A stretch of DNA of 14,637 nucleotides. It comes from Ch128b sp964527925 (GTDB lineage: Bacteria > Bacteroidota > Ignavibacteria > Ch128b). Positions 1 to 7,852 of this stretch are shown piece after piece; positions within the stretch are counted from its first letter, which is position 1, and every line of letters begins with the position of its first letter. Both the position numbers and the translations under genes were made by a program. The notes under the pieces are model-generated. The model saw only the letters and a program-made list of their open reading frames with translations, did no database searches and was not told the origin of the DNA. The DNA is taken from the NCBI GenBank assembly GCA_964527925.1, contig CAZGQO010000023.1, forward strand, positions 1 to 14,637. The letters run 5' to 3'.

Positions 1-2
1 TT

Positions 3-1097
3 CAACTTGATGTTGTTCATAAGTTCTTTAAGAATTTAGAAATGAATTTTGGAGCTTCTGTAAAATTAATAGAGTTTGATGCAGATATTTTATTCCCGAG
101 TTTCAGAACTACTTTTGGTGATTCTCTTCCAGACCTAACAATCATTAAAAGTAGAAACTTTATAAAAGGCGCAACTTATATCAATTTCAATTCTAATTTT
201 TACCAAAGAATTCTGGTAAACGCAGGAATAAGATTTGACTATTTCAACGCAATTAAAAATAGTACTTATTTCAGCCCACGATTATCTCTTTCATATCTTG
301 TCAATGATGTTTTCAGCTTAAACTTCAGTACTGGAATTTATAAACAATTTCTTTCACTAATATGGCTTGCTGCTAATCCAACAAACGAAAACTTAAAAGC
401 AATAGATGCAAAACAATTTATTGCTGGATTTGATTATTTATTTAGAGAAGATGTTCAGGTAAAATTAGAGGGATTTGTCAAAAATTACTCTAACTATCCA
501 GCAAGTTTACTCAGACCTTATTTGATTCTTTCTAACACTGGTGCAGGTTTCTCAGGCAGTGATGATAATTTTTCATCTTTTGGTCTTGAACCTCTTGTTA
601 GTCAGGGCAAAGGTATTTCAAGAGGAGTTGAATTTTCTGTTCAGAAAAAAATATCGGAAATACCATTGTATGGAATTTTTAGCTTTACTTATTCTAAAAC
701 AGAATTTACTTCTCTCGATGGAATAAAAAGAAATGGAGTATATGATCAAAACTGGATTATTAATTTAAGCGGCGGTTATAGATTTAATATATACTGGGAG
801 ATCAGTGCAAAATTTAGATTTGCTTCTGGCAGACCTTATACACCATTCGATGATAAAGGTATGCAAAGCATTGCACTTTACAACTCACGAAGATTAAAAT
901 CCACTCATAGTCTTGACTTAAGAGTTGACAGAAGGTGGATATTTAAATCATGGTCTATGATTACCTACCTGGATATTCAAAATATCTACAATCAAAAAAA
1001 TTTGAGTGGAATCAGGTGGGATCCGATCAAAAAAACAGTTGATGAAACATCATCAATTGGTATTTTACCTTCAATAGGCATTTCAGTAGAACTTTAA
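3..1097 (+). CDS. TonB-dependent outer-membrane receptor, C-terminal part (5' end outside window)
   Basis: This is the beta-barrel end of a TonB-dependent receptor, which would take up an unidentified large substrate across the outer membrane using the TonB-ExbBD system. The frame is open from base 3 with no stop, and the first in-window ATG (base 42) falls inside barrel sequence, so the gene starts upstream of the window; the plug and TonB box are not visible. The visible 365 residues show alternating aromatic and polar strands typical of Bacteroidetes receptors, including segments like RGVEFSVQKK, FSFTYSKTEF, GGYRFNIYWEISAKFRFASGR and YLDIQNIYNQKN. The last residues are GISVEL; the terminal residue is Leu rather than the usual Phe of BAM-recognised barrels. 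It ends 19 bp before crtI on the same strand, so read-through into the carotenoid genes is likely, but a role in carotenoid metabolism is not shown. Substrate unknown. Confidence 0.85.
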   Translation, partial: QLDVVHKFFKNLEMNFGASVKLIEFDADILFPSFRTTFGDSLPDLTIIKSRNFIKGATYINFNSNFYQRILVNAGIRFDYFNAIKNSTYFSPRLSLSYLVNDVFSLNFSTGIYKQFLSLIWLAANPTNENLKAIDAKQFIAGFDYLFREDVQVKLEGFVKNYSNYPASLLRPYLILSNTGAGFSGSDDNFSSFGLEPLVSQGKGISRGVEFSVQKKISEIPLYGIFSFTYSKTEFTSLDGIKRNGVYDQNWIINLSGGYRFNIYWEISAKFRFASGRPYTPFDDKGMQSIALYNSRRLKSTHSLDLRVDRRWIFKSWSMITYLDIQNIYNQKNLSGIRWDPIKKTVDETSSIGILPSIGISVEL

Positions 1098-1116
1098 TTA
1101 AATTTCACTTAAAAGC

Positions 1117-2595
1117 ATGAGACGAAAAGCTGTTATTATTGGGTCTGGTCTTGGCGGGATTGCTACAGCTTTAAGGCTTTCCCAGTATAACTATGATGTA
1201 ACAATAATTGAAAAATATTATCAACCCGGTGGAAGATTAAATCAATTAAGATTGGATGGATATACATTTGATGTAGGTCCGTCTTTTATGAGCATGACTT
1301 ATGAACTTGATGAGTTATTTAATTTTATCGGGGAGAAAAATAATTTAATTTTAGAACCGCTGGATCCATTATACAACGTTTTTTTCTCCAACAGGAAAAA
1401 GCCATTCAGGTTATGGAAAGATTTACACAAACTTGAAGAAGAATTTCAAGACGTAGAGAAAAATGTAGCTTCTAAAGTCAATAACTTTTTGAAAAAAGCT
1501 GGTGAGTTTTTTCACGATACTGAAGATAAAGTATTGAAAAGAAACTTTGAGAATAAATTTGATTACTTATTACAATTAACAAAAGTCCCTAAAAAACATA
1601 TTCCCTATCTTTTCAAAAGTGTCTGGAAAGAAGTTTCAAACACTTTTGAAAGTGACGAATTGAGAATAATATACTCACTCGTTGCATTTTTCCTTGGATC
1701 AACTCCTTTTAGAACACCAGCTATTTATACTCTTCTAAATTACACCGAAATGAGACACAATGGCTACTGGAGTATAAAAGGTGGAATGTATCGACTTGTT
1801 GAAGAGTTGGTTGGTATATTAAATAAAAGAAACATTGAAATTATTTTTAATTCTGAAATTGTAGATTTTCGTTCGAGGAATGATCGAATTATTGAATTTA
1901 TCGATCAAAATGGAAATAGATTCGGCGGGGATGTTTTTATTGTAAATTCTGATGCAGCCTTCTTCAGAGGAAAAGTATTAAAGCGAAAAAAATTTTCTGA
2001 AGAAAAATTATCAAAAATGGATTGGACAATGGCTCCATTCACAATCTATCTGGGAGTCAAAGGAACAATAAATTTATTAGATCATCATAACTACTTCCTT
2101 GGGACAAACTTTAAAGGCTATGCGAATAAAATATTTACATCTTCAATCAGTCCACAAAAGCCTTATTACTATGTGAACGTATCATCAAAGACTAATCCTG
2201 ATTGTGCACCTCCAGATTCTGAAAATATTTTCATTCTTTGTCCTGTACCTGATCTGAGGTATAAGCCTGATTGGTCTGATACCGAAGAACTTGCACAAAA
2301 CATAATTGAGGACTTAGCGAATCGTGTTGATTTTGATATTAAATCAAATATTGAAGTTATGCAGGTTTTAAATCCAATTGACTGGCAGAATATGTTTAAT
2401 TTATACAAAGGATCAGGTTTAGGTCTGGGTCACGGCATCAATCAGGTTGGTGCTTTTCGACCTTCAAACAAAGATGAGGAATTTGAGAATCTGTTCTATG
2501 TTGGTGCTTCGACAATTCCTGGTACAGGTTTACCAATGGTGATAATAAGTTCAAGACTGGTAACAGAGAGGATAATTAAAAATGACTCTGTATGA
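1117..2595 (+). CDS. crtI: CrtI-type phytoene desaturase
   Basis: FAD-dependent carotenoid desaturase, probably converting phytoene to lycopene at the membrane. The 492-residue length is usual for CrtI. The N-terminus carries the dinucleotide-binding motif GSGLGG (residues 9-14) with the ribose-binding acidic residue E32 after the second strand. The first substrate-domain signature VGPSFMSM follows, then the GYWSIKGGMYRLVEEL segment in the middle. The CrtI C-terminal signature GASTIPGTGLPMVIISSRL starts near residue 463. This version of the C-terminal motif resembles phytoene desaturases, while the second paralogue in the operon (4613-6085) has the HPGGG version typical of CrtD. The split of roles between the two is therefore an inference from motifs and not certain. 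No clear Shine-Dalgarno precedes the ATG. The 3' end overlaps crtB by 14 bp, implying translational coupling. Confidence 0.85.
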   Translation: MRRKAVIIGSGLGGIATALRLSQYNYDVTIIEKYYQPGGRLNQLRLDGYTFDVGPSFMSMTYELDELFNFIGEKNNLILEPLDPLYNVFFSNRKKPFRLWKDLHKLEEEFQDVEKNVASKVNNFLKKAGEFFHDTEDKVLKRNFENKFDYLLQLTKVPKKHIPYLFKSVWKEVSNTFESDELRIIYSLVAFFLGSTPFRTPAIYTLLNYTEMRHNGYWSIKGGMYRLVEELVGILNKRNIEIIFNSEIVDFRSRNDRIIEFIDQNGNRFGGDVFIVNSDAAFFRGKVLKRKKFSEEKLSKMDWTMAPFTIYLGVKGTINLLDHHNYFLGTNFKGYANKIFTSSISPQKPYYYVNVSSKTNPDCAPPDSENIFILCPVPDLRYKPDWSDTEELAQNIIEDLANRVDFDIKSNIEVMQVLNPIDWQNMFNLYKGSGLGLGHGINQVGAFRPSNKDEEFENLFYVGASTIPGTGLPMVIISSRLVTERIIKNDSV

Positions 2596-3421
2596 TAAAA
2601 TTAGTTTTGAAATTAGTAAGATTATAACCAGAAGATATTCGACATCTTTCAGTCTTGGAATCATTGTACTTGATAAAGATTTGCACGAACCTATTTATTC
2701 AATCTATGGTCTGGTGCGAGCTACCGATGAAATTGTCGATACATTTCATGATTTGAATAAAGAATCATTGCTTTCTCAACTTAAGAAAGATACTTATAAA
2801 GCAATTGAAGAAAAGTTATCAACCAATCCTGTTCTCAATGCTTTTCAACACACAGTGAATAAATACAAAATTCCGCTTGATCTTGTAGAAGCGTTTTTCA
2901 ATTCAATGGAAATGGATCTCTATCAGGGAACTTATTCTCGTAGTGATTTTGATAAATATGTCTACGGTTCAGCAGAAGTTGTTGGATTGATGTGCTTAAA
3001 AGTTTTTGTTAATGGTGAGGATAAAGAATATGAAAGATTATCTCCTAATGCTCGTGCTCTTGGTTCTGCTTTTCAGAAAGTAAATTTTTTGAGAGACCTT
3101 GGAAATGATTTACATGAGAGAAATAGAATTTATTTGCCAGAAGTATTTGACGTTCAAGCAATTACAAATGAATCGAAAAATCTTCTGGTTCAAGAAACTG
3201 AAAAAGAATTTTCTATTGCTTTAGAGGGTATTAAAAAATTGCCTCCTAAAGCAAAACTTGGAGTTTATCTTGCTTATATTTACTACAAAACTTTATTGAG
3301 GAAAATAAAAAACTCTTCCGTTGAAACTTTGAAATCAAAAAGAATTAGAGTTAATGATTTTTATAAAATTATATTACTCATAATAGCTTTTATAAGAGTC
3401 AGGATTTTAAGAACAATATGA
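2582..3421 (+). CDS. crtB: Phytoene synthase CrtB
   Basis: Head-to-head condensation of two geranylgeranyl diphosphates to phytoene, the committed carotenoid step. At 279 residues it matches the squalene/phytoene synthase family. It has the N-terminal YSTSFSLG segment (19-26), the first aspartate-rich Mg-diphosphate site RATDEIVD (D49 and D53), and the second site NFLRDLGNDL (D172 and D176) followed by RNRIYLP. The VVGLMCLKVF stretch between them corresponds to the family's active-site helix. Both Asp motifs are intact, so it should be active. The start ATG lies inside crtI (14-bp overlap) and the stop overlaps the next gene as ATGA. The C-terminus is hydrophobic and basic (about residues 262-279), which could help membrane association. 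The GGPP synthase (crtE) needed to feed it is not in this window. Confidence 0.95.
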   Translation: MTLYDKISFEISKIITRRYSTSFSLGIIVLDKDLHEPIYSIYGLVRATDEIVDTFHDLNKESLLSQLKKDTYKAIEEKLSTNPVLNAFQHTVNKYKIPLDLVEAFFNSMEMDLYQGTYSRSDFDKYVYGSAEVVGLMCLKVFVNGEDKEYERLSPNARALGSAFQKVNFLRDLGNDLHERNRIYLPEVFDVQAITNESKNLLVQETEKEFSIALEGIKKLPPKAKLGVYLAYIYYKTLLRKIKNSSVETLKSKRIRVNDFYKIILLIIAFIRVRILRTI

Positions 3422-3954
3422 AAAACTATCTGTTAATTCTTCTTTTTTTACTAAACAATTTTACATTCGGGACGGATATAAATGATTATGTAAGAAGACT
3501 TTTTTATTATTCAGTAGAATCAAAGGATTCATTAAAAAAGTTTGAGAAAATACTGGGAAAAATTCAAAATAGTTCAGATAAAAGTTTTTATAACTTATAC
3601 AAAGGTGCTTACTATACTCTAATAGCGAAACACTCTTTTAATCCTTATACGAAATATGTGAATCTCAAAAAGGGATTAGAGTACATCAGTCAGGCAATCT
3701 CAGAAAAGGAAGATGATCTTGAGTATAGATTCGTGAGATTATCAATTCTTAATTATGTTCCTTCATTTCTTGGTTATGATGATGTGTTTTTCGAAGATTT
3801 CGAGAAAACGATTTTACTCATTGAAAGAATGAACTTTGAAAAGGTTGATAAAAAAACACAAATAGGCATACTGGAATTTTTAATTCGAAGTGAAAAAATT
3901 TCGGAGAATAAAAAACCATATCTTTACACTCTAATGAATAAAATCAAACAATGA
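3418..3954 (+). CDS. Exported helical protein of unknown function inside the carotenoid operon
   Basis: I cannot assign an activity. The 178-residue product starts with a short Sec-type signal peptide (MKN, then a Leu-rich core to about residue 15, probable cleavage near FTFG/TD at 18-19), so it is likely periplasmic. There is no lipobox Cys. The rest is predicted helical and TPR-like: a segment YKGAYYTLIAKHSFNP (61-76), then KKGLEYISQAI (84-94), then an acidic turn and EYRFVRLSILNYVPSFLGY (102-120). From memory, proteins with a similar pattern (small, exported, an R-x-x-R-L-S-x-x-N-x-P-x-x-L-G-Y-like core) occur in Bacteroidetes, sometimes beside carotenoid genes; this needs a database check. 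It overlaps crtB upstream and crtYcd downstream by 4 bp each (ATGA), so its synthesis is tied to the pathway. Possible roles are a carotenoid carrier, an assembly factor or an unrelated passenger; all are inference. Confidence 0.8.
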   Translation: MKNYLLILLFLLNNFTFGTDINDYVRRLFYYSVESKDSLKKFEKILGKIQNSSDKSFYNLYKGAYYTLIAKHSFNPYTKYVNLKKGLEYISQAISEKEDDLEYRFVRLSILNYVPSFLGYDDVFFEDFEKTILLIERMNFEKVDKKTQIGILEFLIRSEKISENKKPYLYTLMNKIKQ

Positions 3955-4610
3955 GTTACGCCATAATCTTAGCATTAAGTTTTATAATCCCATTTATCTT
4001 TTCTTTTGAAAAGAAGATTTTTTTTATATCAAAGTTTAATAAAGTACTGACAACAATTTTTATAGTTTCAACAATCTATATAATCTGGGATATAATTTTC
4101 ACATCCAGAGGTATCTGGAGTTTTTCTGAAAAAGAAACTATTGGATTGAACTTTATAAATATTCCAGTTGAAGAATTGTTATTTTTTGTGATTGTTCCAT
4201 ATTGTCTTTTGTTCATCTATGAAGTTATAAACTTTTATTCTGTTGATGATCAATTACGGATAAATAAAGCTTATTTATATATTATTTCGATCATTCTATT
4301 GTTCTCTGGAATTATGTTTTATGAAAAGGTTTATACTTTTGTGCAGTTTATTTTCACATCTTTAGTCTTATCCATGATAGCTTTGAAATGGCTGACTATT
4401 GTTTCAACAAAAAATTTTCTGTTTTATTTGATTATCTCCTTTATCCCATTTTTGATTGTAAATTATTTTCTTACTTCAATTCCAATTGTCATATACAATG
4501 AAAATGAAATAATAGGACTTCGTATTGTAACCATTCCCGTTGAGGATTTTTTATATCAACTAAGTTATTCTTTACTAATAGCGTTAGTATATAAATTGAT
4601 TCAAAAATAA
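3951..4610 (+). CDS. crtYcd: Fused heterodimer-type lycopene cyclase CrtYcd
   Basis: Integral-membrane lycopene cyclase that forms beta-ionone rings from psi ends. In actinobacteria the two halves are separate proteins (CrtYc and CrtYd); here they are one 219-residue polypeptide, as in several Bacteroidetes, archaea and fungal bifunctional enzymes. Each half keeps its acidic signature: IPVEELLFF (P72, E74, E75) and TIPVEDFLY (P196, E198, D199). The first is preceded by the family's RGIWSFSEKETIGLNF stretch and the second by the parallel NEIIGLRIV stretch. About six or seven hydrophobic segments span the chain (roughly 3-18, 33-50, 72-92, 108-121, 128-148, 156-178 and 201-216). No CrtY, CrtL or CruA-type cyclase is present nearby, so this is the likely cyclase for the cluster. 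It begins within the stop of the previous gene (ATGA) and ends 2 bp before crtD. Confidence 0.9.
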   Translation: MSYAIILALSFIIPFIFSFEKKIFFISKFNKVLTTIFIVSTIYIIWDIIFTSRGIWSFSEKETIGLNFINIPVEELLFFVIVPYCLLFIYEVINFYSVDDQLRINKAYLYIISIILLFSGIMFYEKVYTFVQFIFTSLVLSMIALKWLTIVSTKNFLFYLIISFIPFLIVNYFLTSIPIVIYNENEIIGLRIVTIPVEDFLYQLSYSLLIALVYKLIQK

Positions 4611-4612
4611 TT

Positions 4613-6085
4613 ATGAAGAAGCGAGTTGCAATTATTGGAGGCGGTATAGGAGGTTTAGCCTGCTCAATCTACCTTGCAAAAAGTGGTTATGAAGTATTCT
4701 TATTTGAAAAGAATAATTCTACTGGTGGAAAAGCAAGTGAAATTAGAAGTAATGGATTTAGATTCGATACCGGTCCTACATTAATTACAATGCCGTTTGT
4801 TATTAAAGATCTATTTGATTCAGCAGGAGAGAAAATTGAAGATTATTTAACGTTGATAGAAAAAGATGTGGTTTGTAAATATTTCTTCAATGATGGATCA
4901 GTTTTTCTTCAATATCGTAAGCAAGAAAAGTTATTAAATGAATTTAATCGCTTTTCATATGAGTCGGGCAAGAATTTTTTACGCTACTTAGATTATGTAG
5001 CAAAGATTTATAATTTTTCTGCAAAGTTGTTTTTATTCACTCCCTTTGAAATACATAATATTTTATCGAGGATTTCCACCAACGACATTCTGAAGATATT
5101 TGAGATCAATCCATTTCAAACCGTTCATAAAGCGAATTCAAAGTACTTTAATGATAGAAGGTTGATTCAGCTATTTGATAGATACACTACTTATGTTGGT
5201 TCAAATCCTTACCAAACATCGGCAACTTATAATATTATTCCATATGTGGAATACTTTTTTGGAAGCTTTACAGTTAAAGAAGGTATCTTTAAGATTGTTG
5301 AAGCATTAAATGAAGTTGCGAAAAAAATTGGAGTAAGAATTTTCACAAATTCAAATGTTGATCAAATTTTATTTAAAGATAAAGTCGTAAATGGGATTAA
5401 AGTTAATGGCGAGGCATTTTACTCCAATATAGTCGTTTCAAATGCGGATCTGATATTTACATATGAGAAACTATTAAAAGATTTTAATTCGCCTGAGATC
5501 AAAAGATATCAGAGACAGGAAAAGTCAACTTCAGCAATAATATTTTATTTTGGCGTAAAGGGGACTCATAATCAATTAGAGATGGACAATATTCTTTTTT
5601 CTGATGATTATAAAAATGAATTCGAAGATTTATTTTTAAGAAAAAAGATTCCTGACGACCCTACGATTCACATACATATTTCCTCAAGACTTAATCCAGG
5701 TGATGCGCCATCTAGGTTTGAGAATTGGTATATGATGATTAATGTACCTGCACTTAAAGATTTGAATTTTGATTTAATGGAAGTCAGATCAAAAATTATA
5801 TCAAAAATCAATCGTTCTACTGGAATAGACTTAACAAATAAAATCACTTTCGAAAAAGTAATTCTTCCTGCAGATATTGAATTACTCACTTCAGCCAGTG
5901 ATGGAAGTTTATACGGACCATCAGCTAATAATTTAATCGCTCCTTTTATCAGACAAAAGAATAAATCCAGAGTTTATGAAAAACTATATTTTTGCGGTGG
6001 AACAGTTCATCCAGGCGGAGGAATTCCGCTTGTTATTCTTTCAGGTAAAATAACTTCAGATTTAATATTCAGGTATGAAGAATGA
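4613..6085 (+). CDS. crtD: CrtD-type carotenoid 3,4-desaturase (CrtI family)
   Basis: Second CrtI-family flavoprotein, 490 residues. The FAD-binding motif GGGIGG is at 9-14, followed by FEK and STGGKAS, then GFRFDTGPTLITMP. The middle has the CrtD-like DRYTTYVGSNPYQTSATYN stretch, then an EYFFGSFTVKEGIFKIVEAL segment where many relatives have a GGM. The C-terminus has SLYGPSANN and the signature GGTVHPGGGIPLVILSG starting near residue 462. These match 1'-hydroxycarotenoid 3',4'-desaturases better than phytoene desaturases. With CruF at the end of the operon the reaction expected is insertion of the 3',4' double bond after 1',2' hydration. A phytoene desaturase or a two-enzyme desaturation split, as with CrtIa/CrtIb in myxobacteria, is the main alternative. 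It follows crtYcd by 2 bp and overlaps the acyltransferase by 4 bp. Confidence 0.75.
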   Translation: MKKRVAIIGGGIGGLACSIYLAKSGYEVFLFEKNNSTGGKASEIRSNGFRFDTGPTLITMPFVIKDLFDSAGEKIEDYLTLIEKDVVCKYFFNDGSVFLQYRKQEKLLNEFNRFSYESGKNFLRYLDYVAKIYNFSAKLFLFTPFEIHNILSRISTNDILKIFEINPFQTVHKANSKYFNDRRLIQLFDRYTTYVGSNPYQTSATYNIIPYVEYFFGSFTVKEGIFKIVEALNEVAKKIGVRIFTNSNVDQILFKDKVVNGIKVNGEAFYSNIVVSNADLIFTYEKLLKDFNSPEIKRYQRQEKSTSAIIFYFGVKGTHNQLEMDNILFSDDYKNEFEDLFLRKKIPDDPTIHIHISSRLNPGDAPSRFENWYMMINVPALKDLNFDLMEVRSKIISKINRSTGIDLTNKITFEKVILPADIELLTSASDGSLYGPSANNLIAPFIRQKNKSRVYEKLYFCGGTVHPGGGIPLVILSGKITSDLIFRYEE

Positions 6086-6738
6086 TTTATCCTGAATACA
6101 ATAGAACTCTAAAGAAACTTTTTGATGTTTATCTCTATTTTCAATTCAAAAAATTCTTTAATCAGTTTTTTGTAGTTGGAGATATCCCAGTTATTAAAGA
6201 TAAAGGTAAATCAATTTTAGTTTTACCCAATCACTTCTCTTGGTGGGATGGTTTCTTCGTCGATTATATCTACAGAAAGTTTTTTGCAGAATATAAAATT
6301 TTTATGATGATACTTGAAGAGACATTAGTAAGATATCCTTTCTTCAAATACTTTGGTACCTTTTCAATCAACTTGAATCAACCAAAAAGTATAATAGAAT
6401 CATTTGATTATTCACGGAAATTGTTAAAAAATAAAGATACCTTTCTGGTAATTTTTCCCCAGGGACAGTTAGAACCATACTCAACAAAAGTCAATCTGAA
6501 ATCGGGCATTGATAAGTTTATATTTCGAAAGGGGGGAGATTTTTATGTGATAAATCTTGCTATGAAGATTTTATATCAAAATCAGAAAAAACCGAATGTT
6601 TATTTTAGATTCACACAACCAGCAAATTCAAATAAATATAAAGATTCATTTCAAACTCTAATTCAAGACTTTTCAGAAAATTTGGATCTGCTCGAACATG
6701 AAATTCTAAAATTGGAAAAGATAACAAGAATATTTTGA
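6082..6738 (+). CDS. PlsC-type acyltransferase, probable carotenoid-glycoside acyltransferase
   Basis: Membrane-associated 1-acylglycerol-phosphate-acyltransferase-like protein of 218 residues. It carries the catalytic HX4D box (NHFSWWD, H51 and D56) and a motif-III equivalent IFPQGQLEP (124-132), where canonical PlsC has FPEGTRS. Motif II is weak (around FGTFSINLNQPKS, 91-103). The changes at motif III, which normally contacts the glycerol phosphate, suggest an acceptor other than lysophosphatidate. By operon context and analogy to CruD of green sulfur bacteria and CrtO of staphyloxanthin synthesis, the likely job is to esterify a fatty acid to the sugar on the carotenoid. That role is inference; a housekeeping phospholipid acyltransferase is less likely given the position between crtD and the glycosyltransferase. 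The start overlaps the crtD stop (ATGA) and its stop overlaps the next ATG by one base (TGATG). Confidence 0.8.
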   Translation: MIYPEYNRTLKKLFDVYLYFQFKKFFNQFFVVGDIPVIKDKGKSILVLPNHFSWWDGFFVDYIYRKFFAEYKIFMMILEETLVRYPFFKYFGTFSINLNQPKSIIESFDYSRKLLKNKDTFLVIFPQGQLEPYSTKVNLKSGIDKFIFRKGGDFYVINLAMKILYQNQKKPNVYFRFTQPANSNKYKDSFQTLIQDFSENLDLLEHEILKLEKITRIF

Positions 6739-7844
6739 TGGAATTTTTGTTTTACTTTCTGTTGATAATTCAATTACTTTTTTTGTTAATAGTCGTTTAC
6801 AATTATTTGATTAAGATTACTTTAAAGTATGATGAAAAAAATTACATTGATGCAAAAGTTAAGATTTCAATAATTATTCCTTTCCGAAATGAAGAAAAAA
6901 ATGTTTCAGGTTGTTTAGAGAGTTTATTACAACAAGAATTAGATAATTATGAAATACTATGTTTGGATGATAATTCAGAAGATAGGACTTTCGAGTATCT
7001 CAAAAGATATGAAAAAAATTATGCACTGGTTAAAGTTATTTCAGGTAAACCACTACCTTCAGGTTGGATTGGAAAAAACTGGGCATGTTATCAACTTTCT
7101 TTCCACGCAAAAGGTGACTATTTAATTTTTATGGATGCTGATGTCCGTCTTAAACCTAAGGCAATTAAATCGGTTATTAACCACTTTATAAATTTAAAGG
7201 TTAGTTTTCTCTCAGTCTTTCCAACTCAATTAATGCGATCATTTGGAGAGTATTTAATAACTCCATCAATGAACTGGTTGTTGCTTACATTCTTGCCGCT
7301 AAAATTCGTTTATAAATTCAAAAATCCATCTTTTGTTGCAGCAAATGGTCAGTTCATAATTGTAGACAAAAAAGCTTATTATGATCTTGGTGGACATGAA
7401 AAAGTCAAAAACAGAGTTGTTGAAGATATGTCACTTGCACGACTTTTCAAGAAGAATAATTTTAAGATTGTAACTTTTTTGGGAGTTGACTTAATTTATG
7501 CTCATATGTATGATGATTTTGTTTCAGCAATAAAAGGATTTTCCAAGAATTTTTTTGCTGGATTTGAAACAACTTACTTTAATTTTTCAATACTTTTATT
7601 GTTTATTTTTTTCTCTTTTATAAGTCCTTTTATGTTAATCGTGTTTGATATCAAGTTTTTATTAATAATCAACTTAATTCTTGTCCAAAAATTTTTGATC
7701 TCATTAAAATCGCATCAGCATGTTCTTATTAATCTAATACTGACTCCTTTGCAGTTACTTTTAGTGATTTTCGTTGGAATTAATTCAATGATTCTTACAA
7801 AGAAAGGAAATTTAAATTGGAAAGGTCGACGAATAACAAATTAA
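6738..7844 (+). CDS. GT2 family glycosyltransferase, probable carotenoid glycosyltransferase (CruC/CruG/CrtQ-like)
   Basis: Membrane glycosyltransferase of family 2, 368 residues from the ATG at 6738. An N-terminal membrane anchor (about 2-25) precedes a GT-A domain: IIIPFRNEE (45-53), DDNSEDRT (77-84), the distinctive GKPLPSGWIGKNWAC stretch (103-117), the metal-binding DAD at 133-135, the acceptor-side AANGQFIIVDKKAY (201-214) and the VVED general-base motif (227-230). Two or three hydrophobic segments close the chain. The PSGWxGKxWAC and ANGQF signatures are those of GT2 enzymes that act on carotenoids (CruC, CruG, CrtQ). It should transfer a sugar from an activated nucleotide donor to the hydroxyl made by CruF; the sugar is not predictable. 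A TTG three bases upstream (6735) is in frame, but the ATG overlapping the preceding stop is preferred. Confidence 0.85.
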   Translation: MEFLFYFLLIIQLLFLLIVVYNYLIKITLKYDEKNYIDAKVKISIIIPFRNEEKNVSGCLESLLQQELDNYEILCLDDNSEDRTFEYLKRYEKNYALVKVISGKPLPSGWIGKNWACYQLSFHAKGDYLIFMDADVRLKPKAIKSVINHFINLKVSFLSVFPTQLMRSFGEYLITPSMNWLLLTFLPLKFVYKFKNPSFVAANGQFIIVDKKAYYDLGGHEKVKNRVVEDMSLARLFKKNNFKIVTFLGVDLIYAHMYDDFVSAIKGFSKNFFAGFETTYFNFSILLLFIFFSFISPFMLIVFDIKFLLIINLILVQKFLISLKSHQHVLINLILTPLQLLLVIFVGINSMILTKKGNLNWKGRRITN

Positions 7845-7852
7845 AAGCGGGA

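Noticed and set aside
7817..7852. TTG start for cruF overlapping the glycosyltransferase by 28 bp
   Set aside because: The ATG at 7853 is the commoner codon and gives an 8-bp gap; the TTG form is kept only as an alternative.
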